Positions 35,900 to 43,866 of a stretch of 44,293 bases of DNA are shown here, one piece after another. The notes under the pieces are model-generated. The model ran no database searches, had not been told where the DNA came from, and saw only the letters and a list, made by a program, of their open reading frames with translations. The translations under genes and the position numbers were made by a program. How positions within the stretch are numbered: position 1 is the first letter of the stretch; each line of letters begins with the position of its first letter. Origin of the DNA: Sulfurovum sp. GTDB taxonomy: Bacteria > Campylobacterota > Campylobacteria > Campylobacterales > Sulfurovaceae. The stretch is taken from the NCBI GenBank assembly GCA_012329065.1, contig JAAXPZ010000055.1, positions 1-44,293 on the forward strand, in the 5' to 3' direction.

Positions 35900-36712
35900 A
35901 TGATAAACGATTTTCAAAAAGCAATGGACTCTAGACACGCTGCAAAGAATTTGATAAGAACAAAACTATCTCCGCTGAAGAGATACTCATTATTGGCAAC
36001 TGCATTGGGGGCTCTACTCTATGCGGAACAAGGCAAGATCGATATGCATGGAGGCAAAGATACTGCCCAAAATGTACAGATTTTCTATGGCAAAGTACTA
36101 GAAATCAAATCTGCACAGAGATATAAATACCTCAAAGTAGATGAAGGGGGCAAAGAGATCTGGGTAGCTATAGCAGATGCACCTGTCTCTATAGGGGATA
36201 AGATCGGCTACGACAAAAAAACCATTATGAAAAATTTCAAAAGCGAAGCACTAGATAAAGAGTTTGCAGAGATTATCTTTGCCTCCAAAGTGCAGCTGCC
36301 ACAAAAGAAGATACAGACACTAGGTGGCATGATAAAGTCAACGGCAAAAACTACAACAAACGACAATATAGATGATCAAAGCACCTCTTCAGAGTCTTTT
36401 AGCAAACAAGATACTTACACCATAGAAGAGATATATAGATGGAAGGATAAGCTATCCAATCAAACAGTAGCAATCAAAGGTAACATCACAAAAGTTTCTA
36501 AAAATATCATGAATAAAGACTGGATACACCTTGTCGACGGAACTGGCAATAAAGCTGATAAAAACAATGATTTGATTCTCACCGCTGCCTCTACTGATAT
36601 TAAGGTTGGTGATGTCGTCATAGCAAAAGGAAAATTGGCAATAGACCAAGACATAGGTAGCGGGTATTTCTATAAAGTCATCATAGAAGACGCAGAGTTT
36701 AGCAAGCAATAA
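35900..36712 (+). CDS. Chimeric ORF: nitroreductase start joined to NrfJ-like/OB-fold secreted protein
   Basis: The 270-residue frame begins MINDFQKAMDSRHAAKN, the start of an NfsB-like nitroreductase. After a one-base loss in a T-run the DNA continues, in another frame, to read FDKNKTISAEEI of the same family. At about 35975 it passes into KRYSLLATALGALLYAEQ, a signal peptide in the main frame. The rest is one NrfJ-like domain (QIFYGKVLEIKSAQRYKYLK, WVAIADAPVSIGDKIGYDKK, MKNFKSEALDKEFAEIIFAS) and one OB-fold domain (about 180-270; VAIKGNITKVSKNIMNKDWI, LVDGTGNK). The original start of the secreted protein probably was where CTG (35975) now stands. Whether a working protein is exported is unknown. 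Confidence 0.7.
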   Translation: MINDFQKAMDSRHAAKNLIRTKLSPLKRYSLLATALGALLYAEQGKIDMHGGKDTAQNVQIFYGKVLEIKSAQRYKYLKVDEGGKEIWVAIADAPVSIGDKIGYDKKTIMKNFKSEALDKEFAEIIFASKVQLPQKKIQTLGGMIKSTAKTTTNDNIDDQSTSSESFSKQDTYTIEEIYRWKDKLSNQTVAIKGNITKVSKNIMNKDWIHLVDGTGNKADKNNDLILTAASTDIKVGDVVIAKGKLAIDQDIGSGYFYKVIIEDAEFSKQ

Positions 36713-36717
36713 CTCAA

Positions 36718-37185
36718 CTATCTCCTCATTGTTGCAGATATCCTTTTGGTGTCTGCTAGCATCTCCATAGCATCCACTATACATTTACAAACTATATCTG
36801 CTACAAGCATCGTACCTACTGCACATCCCTCTTCGCCAACAATAGCGATAGAAATCACAGCGGTCTTTAGCATCTTTTGATCATTGTTCCCATTGCCAAG
36901 AGCTATAGTCTTTGTGGCTCCTAGCTTCTCTATAAGAGCTGCTTTTTCCTTGGTATGGTTGTCACTGCTGAGCACCATTACTTCCAAATCAATACCATCT
37001 AGTTCAGACTCTACAGTACCGAAAGTATCAGCAGTTATCACAAATACGCGATAGTGCTTAGCGATTTTTTCAAGCAGTGCCCCTGTCTCTATATCTATAC
37101 TACCGCCAGTTGCCAGCGTACCATTGTAATCAAAAACTATATTCTCTATTTCCAATGTATCATAATTCGGTATCTCTATAGTCAT
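36718..37185 (-). CDS. HAD-superfamily soluble phosphatase (P-type ATPase-like)
   Basis: A 155-residue HAD protein with motif I FDYNGTLATGG (Asp nucleophile; the second acidic position is Asn, as in this subfamily), motif II in FVITADTFG, and motif III/IV in ALGNGNNDQKMLKTA. It resembles the catalytic part of P-type ATPases without membrane segments. Function unknown. It converges on the preceding ORF with 5 bases between stops. Confidence 0.85.
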   Translation of the reverse strand: MTIEIPNYDTLEIENIVFDYNGTLATGGSIDIETGALLEKIAKHYRVFVITADTFGTVESELDGIDLEVMVLSSDNHTKEKAALIEKLGATKTIALGNGNNDQKMLKTAVISIAIVGEEGCAVGTMLVADIVCKCIVDAMEMLADTKRISATMRR

Positions 37186-37391
37186 ACTTTCATCTCCAAG
37201 TCATTTTTGTTTCAAAAGAAATTTATGCAGATTCTATCATATCGTTGCCTCGTAAGACATTGAGGGGTTTGGGGTGCTTCTGCCTTAGACTATCTTGCAT
37301 TACATCAAATTGTGACATAGTACTAGGTATGCTATAAATTTGGACTACTTGACCTCTATCATGGATTCAAAGCTGTCATCTATAGTGTTCA

Positions 37392-37742
37392 TCACAGTAC
37401 CTTGCGTATATGGGCACCTATAGTATCTGCAGCTACATCTGCTAGCTCTGCAGATCTTGTGGGCGTAAAATATTGCGATAATTCTACAAAAGCACCATAA
37501 GCTATTAGCAAAGCTAGAGCTCTCCAGTAACTTATCCTAAATCCTAACCTAAGCAGTAAACCAAGCACGACAAAAGCAAATACATGATTGCCTTTGTCTG
37601 ACCACCCTAGCTGTGGTGCCTTTTCTTGTGGAAGCATAGCAAGTAGATATATAGCAACGATACAGAACAGGAAAGCCACTCCAAAAAACTTCTTGTATCT
37701 ATATAGAGGATATCTGCTCAACAATAAACTCCGCAAATTCAT
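37392..37742 (-). CDS. VanZ-like membrane protein
   Basis: About 116 residues with three to four membrane segments and the VanZ pattern WSDKGNHVFAFVVLGLLLRL, LLIAYGAFVELSQYF, RSAELADVAADTIGAHI. The family is widespread, and its role outside vancomycin resistance clusters is unknown. I choose the ATG at 37742 (MNLRSLLLSRYPLYRYKKFF), 44 bases inside the end of hemH; an upstream ATG at 37787 would overlap even more. No clear ribosome-binding site, so translation may be coupled to hemH. Confidence 0.78.
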   Translation of the reverse strand: MNLRSLLLSRYPLYRYKKFFGVAFLFCIVAIYLLAMLPQEKAPQLGWSDKGNHVFAFVVLGLLLRLGFRISYWRALALLIAYGAFVELSQYFTPTRSAELADVAADTIGAHIRKVL

Positions 37743-38640
37743 CACTATCATTAGGGCATTTGGCGACTCTGTAGTCTTCATAGCCAATCTTTTGGGCTAT
37801 ATCTCTATGCTCAATTTCCAGCTCAAAAACTGTCTCTGAATTGTCTATAGTAAATGCTAGGGGGTATATCAGCACCTTTAAATTATTTGGCTTTCTAAGC
37901 ACATCTACTAAATTGGGCTCCAGCCATGCACCACCCCCTATTTTGGATTGATACACCAACCTGATATCTCCAAAATGCACACCCTCGTTTCTAAGTCTCT
38001 CTTTGATTCTATAAGCATTGACTTCTACATGATTAGCATAAGGGTCACCCGCTTCTACAATCTTCATCGGCAAGCCATGAGCAGATAGCAACAGCTCATA
38101 CTCTTGTGGATCCTGAGTACTCAGTGCCTCCTTTATGCCATCAATTTGCATCTGCAGATATTTGTCAGACACATAGTATGGCTCTACAGTAACAATCTCT
38201 GGCTTATAGCCCAAGAGCTCACATTGCCACTGTACATCCTCTACTGATGATAGCGTTGTAGTCGTAGAATAATGTGGATACATTGGGAAAAGTACGATAT
38301 CATCTATCCCCTGCTTGCTAAATTCGTTCAGAGCTTTTGAGGAGAATGGAGGCACATATCGCATCCCAGCACGCACTGGCATACCGCATAAGCTCTCTAC
38401 CTTTTTGCATAAAGATAGAGTAGTTTCCGTCAAGGGTGATTTGCCACCTATTGCCTGATAATTCTCTTTTGCCTCATCTAGTCTTTTTTTTATGATTATA
38501 CTACCAACGAGTTTTCGCATTTGTTTGCTCATAGGCAAGATATACTTATCAGCAAACATATTTTTCAAGAAGAGTTCTACTTCATCGATACTGTTTGGGC
38601 CACCCATATTGAGTAACAACACACCTTTTTTCAAATCCAC
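37699..38640 (-). CDS. hemH: Ferrochelatase
   Basis: A 313-residue HemH that inserts ferrous iron into protoporphyrin IX, the last step of protoheme synthesis. It opens GVLLLNMGGPNSIDEVELFL, has FPMYPHYSTTTTLSSVEDVQ, the catalytic histidine in LLSAHGLPMKIVEAGDPY and YQSKIGGGAWLEPNLVDVL. Length is typical. The VanZ-like gene overlaps its end. Confidence 0.96.
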   Translation of the reverse strand: MDLKKGVLLLNMGGPNSIDEVELFLKNMFADKYILPMSKQMRKLVGSIIIKKRLDEAKENYQAIGGKSPLTETTLSLCKKVESLCGMPVRAGMRYVPPFSSKALNEFSKQGIDDIVLFPMYPHYSTTTTLSSVEDVQWQCELLGYKPEIVTVEPYYVSDKYLQMQIDGIKEALSTQDPQEYELLLSAHGLPMKIVEAGDPYANHVEVNAYRIKERLRNEGVHFGDIRLVYQSKIGGGAWLEPNLVDVLRKPNNLKVLIYPLAFTIDNSETVFELEIEHRDIAQKIGYEDYRVAKCPNDSDEFAEFIVEQISSI

Positions 38641-38723
38641 AACTCCCCTATAGTTTATAAGATATTATCAAATTTTTGGTTTAATCTGGGTTTAGAGGTA
38701 GTCAATAAATATACTAATAGATA

Positions 38724-38987
38724 TTAGTCCTTCGTTAAGTCTTTGTAGATATCTTGTAGTGTCTTGTAAAATCTTTCTTTTATTTCAATGCCTATCAGTA
38801 GACCAAATGCTGCTCCAAATGCCGCCCATCCTGAGCCATATTCATCAAGCAGAGCATACCCCATAGCAGCAAATAACATCATCGATATTAAAAGTTTGAT
38901 ATCAAAACTGATAGCCCTGCGAAGTAGCATAGCTATCCATACGAGTAGAGCAACAAAAAGCATAAAAAGAACTACTATTCTCAGCAT
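38724..38987 (-). CDS. Small membrane protein of unknown function
   Basis: An 87-residue protein with three hydrophobic segments (MLRIVVLFMLFVALLVWIAM, FDIKLLISMMLFAAMGYAL, WAAFGAAFGLLIGIEI) and a charged C-terminal tail. It follows the TRAP binding-protein gene by 17 bases, but is too short for the DctQ subunit (usually about 160 residues, four spans). I do not recognise it. Confidence 0.65.
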   Translation of the reverse strand: MLRIVVLFMLFVALLVWIAMLLRRAISFDIKLLISMMLFAAMGYALLDEYGSGWAAFGAAFGLLIGIEIKERFYKTLQDIYKDLTKD

Positions 38988-39004
38988 CGATCTACCTCTC
39001 TATA

Positions 39005-40057
39005 TTATTTGCCCTGAATATAATCCAGGTCAGACATGATCGTCCACTCTCTAGATTTTTTCATATAGGCTCTTTGAGACTCAATGATCTCCTTGAATAG
39101 CGGACTTTGTTTACTGTATTTTTCTACCAACTCATCATTGGCTGCCCTTAGCTTATCCATGATCTCTTTTGAAAAAGTCCTCACTTTGATATGGGGGTAC
39201 TCACTCTTCATTTTTGCCCAGCCTTCTGAGTTCATGTGATAAAATTCAAGATACATATTGTATGCTGCTAGCTTCATGGCATTTTTGAGTATTGCCTTGT
39301 TTGTATCATTTAACTTTTCAAAAGCTTTTTTATTGACCAAAAACTGTGCCTCTGCACCAGGCTCATGCCATCCTGTATAGTAGTATGGTGCAACCTTATG
39401 AAAGCCCATAGCTATATCCATGCCAGGCCCAATCCACTCTAGTGCATCTATAGTTCCACGATCTAGAGAGGTGTATAGCTCACCTGGTGGTATGTTGGTC
39501 ACTGCCACACCAAGCTTGGAAATCACCTCACCAGCAAATCCAGGTATCCGCATACGCAAGCCTTTGAGGTCTTCGGCACTTTTTATCTCTTTTTTAAACC
39601 AGCCGCCCATTTGATTGCCAGTGTTACCGCCAGAAAATGAGAGTAATCCATACTTCGCATGAGCCCTATCCGCAAACTCTTGACCACCACCAAACTCAAC
39701 CCACGCCATTCGCTCTGGTGCTGTCATGCCAAAAGGCATCGTTGTAAGTGGCATAAGGTTGATATCTTTACCTTTCCAAAAATACGAAGTAGTGTGCCCC
39801 ATCTGATACTGTCCTCCCTTGACCATATCAAATATGCCCATTGGTGCTTTGTGCTTATTGGATGAATCCACACGGATAGTAAATTTTCCATCACTCATCT
39901 GCTCTACATATTTTGCCACATTTTTGGATGCAGTTATGATAGGGACAAGCCCATCACCCCAAGTAGTCGCCATCTTCCATTTGACCTTATCACCCGCCAT
40001 CACAGACACCGTGGTCACTGCCAGTGACAATAGTATAATTTTTTTACCAATACTCAC
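39005..40057 (-). CDS. TRAP transporter substrate-binding protein (DctP/TakP type)
   Basis: A 350-residue periplasmic binding protein. The start is GTG at 40057 with GGAGAAATA before it, followed by a signal peptide (KKIILLSLAVTTVSVMAGDK). The frame open further upstream lacks both. The core WKMATTWGDGLVPIITASKN, DLKGLRMRIPGFAGEVISKL, LDRGTIDALEWIGPGMDIAM and YYYTGWHEPGAEAQF resembles the 2-oxo-acid binding TakP group. It hands its ligand to DctQ/DctM membrane subunits, which are not in the window on either side. Ligand is inferred from the family only. Confidence 0.9.
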   Translation of the reverse strand: MSIGKKIILLSLAVTTVSVMAGDKVKWKMATTWGDGLVPIITASKNVAKYVEQMSDGKFTIRVDSSNKHKAPMGIFDMVKGGQYQMGHTTSYFWKGKDINLMPLTTMPFGMTAPERMAWVEFGGGQEFADRAHAKYGLLSFSGGNTGNQMGGWFKKEIKSAEDLKGLRMRIPGFAGEVISKLGVAVTNIPPGELYTSLDRGTIDALEWIGPGMDIAMGFHKVAPYYYTGWHEPGAEAQFLVNKKAFEKLNDTNKAILKNAMKLAAYNMYLEFYHMNSEGWAKMKSEYPHIKVRTFSKEIMDKLRAANDELVEKYSKQSPLFKEIIESQRAYMKKSREWTIMSDLDYIQGK

Positions 40058-40171
40058 TATTTCTCCTTTGAAAGTTTTATGTAGGCATTCTACAATATGG
40101 ATGCTTAGGGGAGTACTGTTTTTTGTGTATGTCATGAAGATTGTCAACCGTGGAGTTAAAATAAGTAGGTA
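40058..40171. other. Spacer upstream of TRAP gene
   Basis: About 110 bases between the GTG start of the TRAP gene and the IS remnant. It holds the likely TRAP promoter, but I could not assign a convincing -10. Confidence 0.4.
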
Positions 40172-40503
40172 TAATGGTTAATCCATTTATCAAATCTTGC
40201 ATATACTTTTTCCATACTTCTTTATGTCTTAATCTTGCCAAGGGTGTTGTACTTAGAGCATTAATGTTTTATGACACTCTTTACATTTGTAGCGTTGCAA
40301 CCTTGACCTGTAACCCCATTTATAAATCGATGTTGTACCACAGTGAGGACAATGACTTACTTATCCTATTGTATCTTGGCTATACAATCTTCTAATGTTT
40401 TAATTGAGCATTTTTGTTTGAGTTGATTTTATAGTTGTTTAGATTGTGTTGGTGTAAGTGTGTTTACTTGGCATAAAAGCCTATGGAATGCCTTGTTTCG
40501 CAT
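40172..40503 (-). pseudogene. Decayed IS1595-family transposase, 5' third
   Basis: From the ATG at 40503 the minus strand reads MRNKAFHRLLCQVNTLTPTQ, SKQL and a stop. After frame changes come the zinc-ribbon CPHCGTTSIYKWGYRSRLQR with YKCKECHKT, and, after another one-base shift, ALSTTPLARLRHKEVWKKYM, QDLINGLTI. This order is that of the N-terminal region of IS1595 (ISSod11-like) transposases, which are about 300 residues. The helix-turn-helix and the DDE domain are missing. AAAAAGGAGGG precedes the ATG. At least three frame disruptions make it a clear relic. It lies directly upstream of the TRAP gene. Confidence 0.78.
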
Positions 40504-40815
40504 ATCCTTGCCCTCCTTTTTGAAGAACTCATTCTTTAGTATACCGCTTTTCCACCTTTAATGCGAATATGGCCAGTTCCCTGACCCTAGAGTTTAATGG
40601 AGTTTTGCATCTGGGCATTTGGGGATAGAGGGATCTGGTGATTTGTGATTTGTTTCGAAGAAATGAATCATGAATCACCTGACGCCCTCGGTGAGATACA
40701 GAAACATTTTTGATGTTAGAATCTAGTGTAAATCTTGGATTATGTGACATGGGTTATTTTAGCGTGTTTTGGCTTTGAGGACAAAATAGAGTTGTAATTG
40801 TTACCTGACCCCTAA
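40504..40815. other. Repeat-rich non-coding stretch left of the cassette array
   Basis: It contains three copies of CCTGACCC-like words (40575-40582, 40677-40684 partial, 40804-40812) and a long hairpin (40637-40679). A 73-codon frame on the minus strand (40529-40750) spans the hairpin and resembles nothing I know, so I do not call it a gene. The CCTGACCCCTA at 40804-40814 is the complement of the tandem-repeat core at 44118-44175. Confidence 0.5.
40637..40679. repeat. REP-like hairpin, 20-pair stem with GAA loop
   Basis: The arms at 40637-40656 and 40660-40679 pair along 20 positions, with four of the pairs G.T (wobble in RNA) and all others Watson-Crick. The loop is GAA. The outer right end runs into CACCTGAC, the same word as in the repeats at 44082-44175. 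It looks like a REP or small transposable hairpin element. Confidence 0.55.
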
Positions 40816-40867
40816 TTTCTTCATTATTTGCAGGTTCAAAATAAGGAAAGTAAATTAAATCTTTCAT
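40816..40867 (-). pseudogene. Truncated cassette gene, N-terminus only
   Basis: From the ATG at 40867 (with AAAAAAGGACAAAC before it) the minus strand reads MKDLIYFPYFEPANNEE. This opening is typical of uncharacterised proteins that start with an LIYFPYFE motif and are usually hundreds of residues long. At about 40815 the frame runs into the repeat word GGGGTCAGGT and stops soon after (open to about 40762). It lies directly after attC1, where the first gene of the next cassette is expected. Cut off by the repeat or by a deletion. Confidence 0.55.
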
Positions 40868-40882
40868 GTTTGTCCTTTTTTA

Positions 40883-40951
40883 AGATAACGGTCGAGGAGA
40901 GCAATAGTTTTCCCGCTAGGGTAAACTATTGGCTCCTGCGTTTTGTTAGAC
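40883..40951 (-). other. attC-like recombination site 1 (69 bases)
   Basis: Read on the minus strand: core GTCTAAC (40951-40945, fits RYYYAAC), then GGAGCCAATAGTTT pairing with AAACTATTGCTCTCC around ACCCTAGCGGG, with an extra unpaired base. The distal core is GTTATCT (40889-40883), which keeps GTT but is degenerate. The TAA stop of the methyltransferase lies inside the first core. Same length and central sequence as attC2. Confidence 0.78.
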
Positions 40952-41698
40952 TGTTTTGTAAGCTTTTAATCTTAACCTTACATAATCAGCCACCCAACCA
41001 TTTTTTTCAGAATAGATTTTTGGTTTTAAAATCTCTCTTACTTCTTCTTTGAATTGACTTTTCTGTTCTTCTGTCAAATGAGAGATTATCCCATTTGCAA
41101 ATATATCTAACCAATTTGAAATATCATCAACTTTAGTTGGTCTTGGAATAAGTTCAATATATTCTACTTTAAAACCATTGTTCTCTAACAATTGTTTGTA
41201 ATCACTGTCTTTTGGAAAGTTCCAAGGGTTATTAAAATTTCCAAATTCTGGATATTTGTTAAAAACTTCTTCCATGGCATCTGTTAAAAATTTTATATTT
41301 CCATAACCTCCAAATTCTGCAATAAAGCGTCCTTTATCTTTTAAAGATTTTAAAATTTTCTTTATTGATTTTTCATCTTCTTTTACCCAATGTAAAACTG
41401 CATTAGAGAATACTGCATCAAATTCATTTTCGAATGTTAATTCAGTAGCACTCATAACAGAAGCTTCAATACCTTTTTCTTTTGTTTTTTGCACCATGCT
41501 TTCACTTAAATCTACAGCTATTATTTTTGAGTTAAATTTTTCAATTTCTACTGCAAGTGTGCCATCTCCACAACCCAAGTCTAAAATTATTTCATTTTCT
41601 TGTGGATTTAGAAGTTCCACGACAGGAAAAGCTAAATTTGATACAAAATCAGCATGTTTTTTATATTTGCCTGCATTCCATTGGTTTGTATTACTCAA
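40946..41698 (-). CDS. SAM-dependent methyltransferase, Tam-like (cassette gene)
   Basis: A 250-residue class I methyltransferase. It opens NTNQWNAGKYKKHADFVSNL, has the SAM motif IILDLGCGDGTLAVEIE (about residues 38-55), then IAVDLSESMVQKTKEKGI and FDAVFSNAVLHWVKED. The pattern is that of trans-aconitate 2-methyltransferase, which methylates small acids; the substrate here is not certain. The start is TTG at 41698 with AAAGGA before it, only 22 bases from the upstream attC2 core. The TAA stop is inside the attC1 core GTCTAAC. Strongly AT-rich. These features mark it as an integron gene cassette. Confidence 0.88.
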   Translation of the reverse strand: MSNTNQWNAGKYKKHADFVSNLAFPVVELLNPQENEIILDLGCGDGTLAVEIEKFNSKIIAVDLSESMVQKTKEKGIEASVMSATELTFENEFDAVFSNAVLHWVKEDEKSIKKILKSLKDKGRFIAEFGGYGNIKFLTDAMEEVFNKYPEFGNFNNPWNFPKDSDYKQLLENNGFKVEYIELIPRPTKVDDISNWLDIFANGIISHLTEEQKSQFKEEVREILKPKIYSEKNGWVADYVRLRLKAYKTV

Positions 41699-41713
41699 TT
41701 ATGTTCCTTTGTT

Positions 41714-41782
41714 GTCTAACGGTTGAGCTGAACGATAATTGAACCGCTAGGGTAAATTATTCGTTCCTGTGTTTTGTTAGAT
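41714..41782 (-). other. attC-like recombination site 2 (69 bases)
   Basis: Read on the minus strand: core ATCTAAC (41782-41776) and distal core GTTAGAC (41720-41714), both fitting the consensus RYYYAAC and GTTRRRY. Between them GAACGAATAATT pairs with AATTATCGTTC with one extrahelical A, the bulge that gives attC strand choice. The central CCCTAGCGG and the AAAACxCAGGA next to the core are shared with attC1. It separates the restriction-modification gene from the methyltransferase. Confidence 0.85.
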
Positions 41783-41788
41783 GTTGTA

Positions 41789-43807
41789 CTAAAATCTTAA
41801 TTGTAAATTTAGCTTAAATTCAATACGGTTATTATTCTGGATAATTAATCCATATTTATGTCTTGAAGTTGATGGGGTATCTAATTTGATATGCTCATAC
41901 AAATAATTTTTCATATTCTCAATATCTATAATATGAAAAGTAACTAAATCTCCAGTTGATTTTACAACTATTGTTCCATTGCTTTCATATTTACCATCCC
42001 ATTTTTTTCCTGCAAATAACCCAAGTAGTATTGCAACTAGCAATCTTTTTACTTTATCAATTAACATCTCTTTATCGTTAATTGATAATTTCACTAAAAT
42101 ATCTGTTTCATCGCATATATAATCTACTATATCTGTTAATTTTGATATTCTATTTTTATAAAAAGCTAATAAAATATAGCCTATTATATATGGCATATTA
42201 CTATCAATCATTTTTAAATTGTAATTCATTGTCTCTTTTTCAGCTTTTAAAAAACTAAATTCACCATTATTGGAGATAATTGTTTCAATCCTATCTTTTA
42301 ATTTGGTTTTTGTTGATATATTATTTATTTCTGTAATTAAATTTGTATTTAGATTTTTAATTTCAAATATAAAGTTTGTATTTCCTGAAGCATTTAGTAG
42401 AGTTGGTTTGCTTCCTAAGTATGATTTAATTCCAAAACCTTCATTTTCTTTAACAAAAGTAGAATGTTCAATATCTAATGATATGTCAGCTTTTTGAGAA
42501 TTAGTTCCTCCTTTTGCTACTGTGAAACCTAATTTATTTTGTATAATTTCAAAATCTGGTATCTCAAATGTGCCTGTTCCATTTTTAATTTTATTAACAA
42601 TATTTTCAAGAGTGGCATTATTTATAATGCTACTAATATTGATGTCTTTTTTAACTTTTGAGTTTTTATCTATTGAGCTAACTAATTCTTGATTTATAAG
42701 TTCAAAATCTAAATTAAGATTTTGTGTGGTAACTTTTTTTATTAGAAAAAGATCTCCTGTTGAATTTAAATCTTTATCAGATAAAAGTAACTTTTGTTCT
42801 AGTAGTAATTTAACAAAAGTATATAATTCAGTCCATTCACCTTTATTGTTTGTTTTTTTCATATTTTTATTCCTTTTTTCTAGTGAAAACATATACGCAA
42901 CAATTTTCTTGCCAACTTCTTTTACTGCATCTATTGCAACACTATTTCCTAACTGTTTCATCGCTTGAGTTTTGGCAACAGGAAAATGATAATCTTTAGG
43001 AAAACCTTGCATTTTTTGAGCTTCTTTAAAAGATAATCTTTTTACTTCCCCATCAACTAGATATGAATCCCAATTTCGTCTATCATTAATATCTGAACCC
43101 CTACCACCAACACGCAATGTAAAACCTATGTCCCTAGAGCAATCTCCTCCCCAAACATCACTCATTGTAAACTTTAAAGGAACTTTTGGTGGAAAATTAA
43201 AACCTTTTAATATACCTTCATTTTTAAATCCAACCATAAATGTTCTTGGTCTTAATTGTGGTAGCCCATAATCAGAAGCTTTTACTATTTGATAATAGAA
43301 AGAATATCCTAATTCTTGTGTTAATATATGCTCAATAGTTTTAAATGTATTACCATTATCGTGATTTACCAATCCTCTTACATTTTCTAAGAAAAATACT
43401 TTAGGTTTTTTAACTTTTATAATTTCTGCTATATCAAAAAAAAGATTGCCTCTTTCAGATTTGGAAGTATCATCAAATCCTTGTTTTTTTCCAGCTTGGC
43501 TAAATGGCTGACAAGGAAAACCTGCACATAATATGTCAAAATCAGGTATTTCTTGAGGCATTATAGTTTTAATATCTTTATTAAATAAATCATTTTCGAA
43601 TAAATATGGTGATATTTTTTTAAAATTATATTCATATGTTTTTCTAGCATTTTCATCAATTTCTGATGCAAATACACATTTACCACCTAATTCATGAAGT
43701 GCTAAATGGAAACCACCTATACCAGCGAATAAATCTATAAAGGTAAAGTTTGTTTTACTGAAATTATCATTGGAGAAAAAATTTATTTTTGCTATTTGTT
43801 TTGTCAA
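41789..43807 (-). CDS. Fused cytosine-5 DNA methyltransferase and HpaII-type endonuclease (cassette gene)
   Basis: A 672-residue single-chain restriction-modification protein. Residues 1-310 are an m5C methyltransferase: motif I FTFIDLFAGIGGFHLAL, the catalytic cysteine in AGFPCQPFSQAG (about 98), ENV in FFLENVRGLVNHDNG, QLRPRTFMVGF, a target-recognition part with TLRVGGRGSDINDRRNWDSY, and AMKQLGNSVA near 290. From about 325 to 672 it resembles the HpaII endonuclease family (NNKGEWTELYTFVKLLLEQK, FGIKSYLGSKPTLLNASGN, LLVAILLGLFAGKKWDGKYE). HpaII cuts CCGG; that target is inference. The start is TTG at 43807 behind a perfect AGGAGG. The TAG stop is 6 bases before attC2. AT-rich and framed by attC sites. 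Confidence 0.87.
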   Translation of the reverse strand: MTKQIAKINFFSNDNFSKTNFTFIDLFAGIGGFHLALHELGGKCVFASEIDENARKTYEYNFKKISPYLFENDLFNKDIKTIMPQEIPDFDILCAGFPCQPFSQAGKKQGFDDTSKSERGNLFFDIAEIIKVKKPKVFFLENVRGLVNHDNGNTFKTIEHILTQELGYSFYYQIVKASDYGLPQLRPRTFMVGFKNEGILKGFNFPPKVPLKFTMSDVWGGDCSRDIGFTLRVGGRGSDINDRRNWDSYLVDGEVKRLSFKEAQKMQGFPKDYHFPVAKTQAMKQLGNSVAIDAVKEVGKKIVAYMFSLEKRNKNMKKTNNKGEWTELYTFVKLLLEQKLLLSDKDLNSTGDLFLIKKVTTQNLNLDFELINQELVSSIDKNSKVKKDINISSIINNATLENIVNKIKNGTGTFEIPDFEIIQNKLGFTVAKGGTNSQKADISLDIEHSTFVKENEGFGIKSYLGSKPTLLNASGNTNFIFEIKNLNTNLITEINNISTKTKLKDRIETIISNNGEFSFLKAEKETMNYNLKMIDSNMPYIIGYILLAFYKNRISKLTDIVDYICDETDILVKLSINDKEMLIDKVKRLLVAILLGLFAGKKWDGKYESNGTIVVKSTGDLVTFHIIDIENMKNYLYEHIKLDTPSTSRHKYGLIIQNNNRIEFKLNLQLRF

Positions 43808-43866
43808 GTTATATCCTCCTGATTTATTTTTGTAATAATACCTAAAATTTAAAATATTAATGTGTC

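Noticed and set aside
40529-40750. 73-codon ORF on the minus strand beginning MSHNPRFTLD
   Set aside because: It spans the long hairpin and repeat words; the first residues only vaguely recall RAYT proteins, and the rest resembles nothing.
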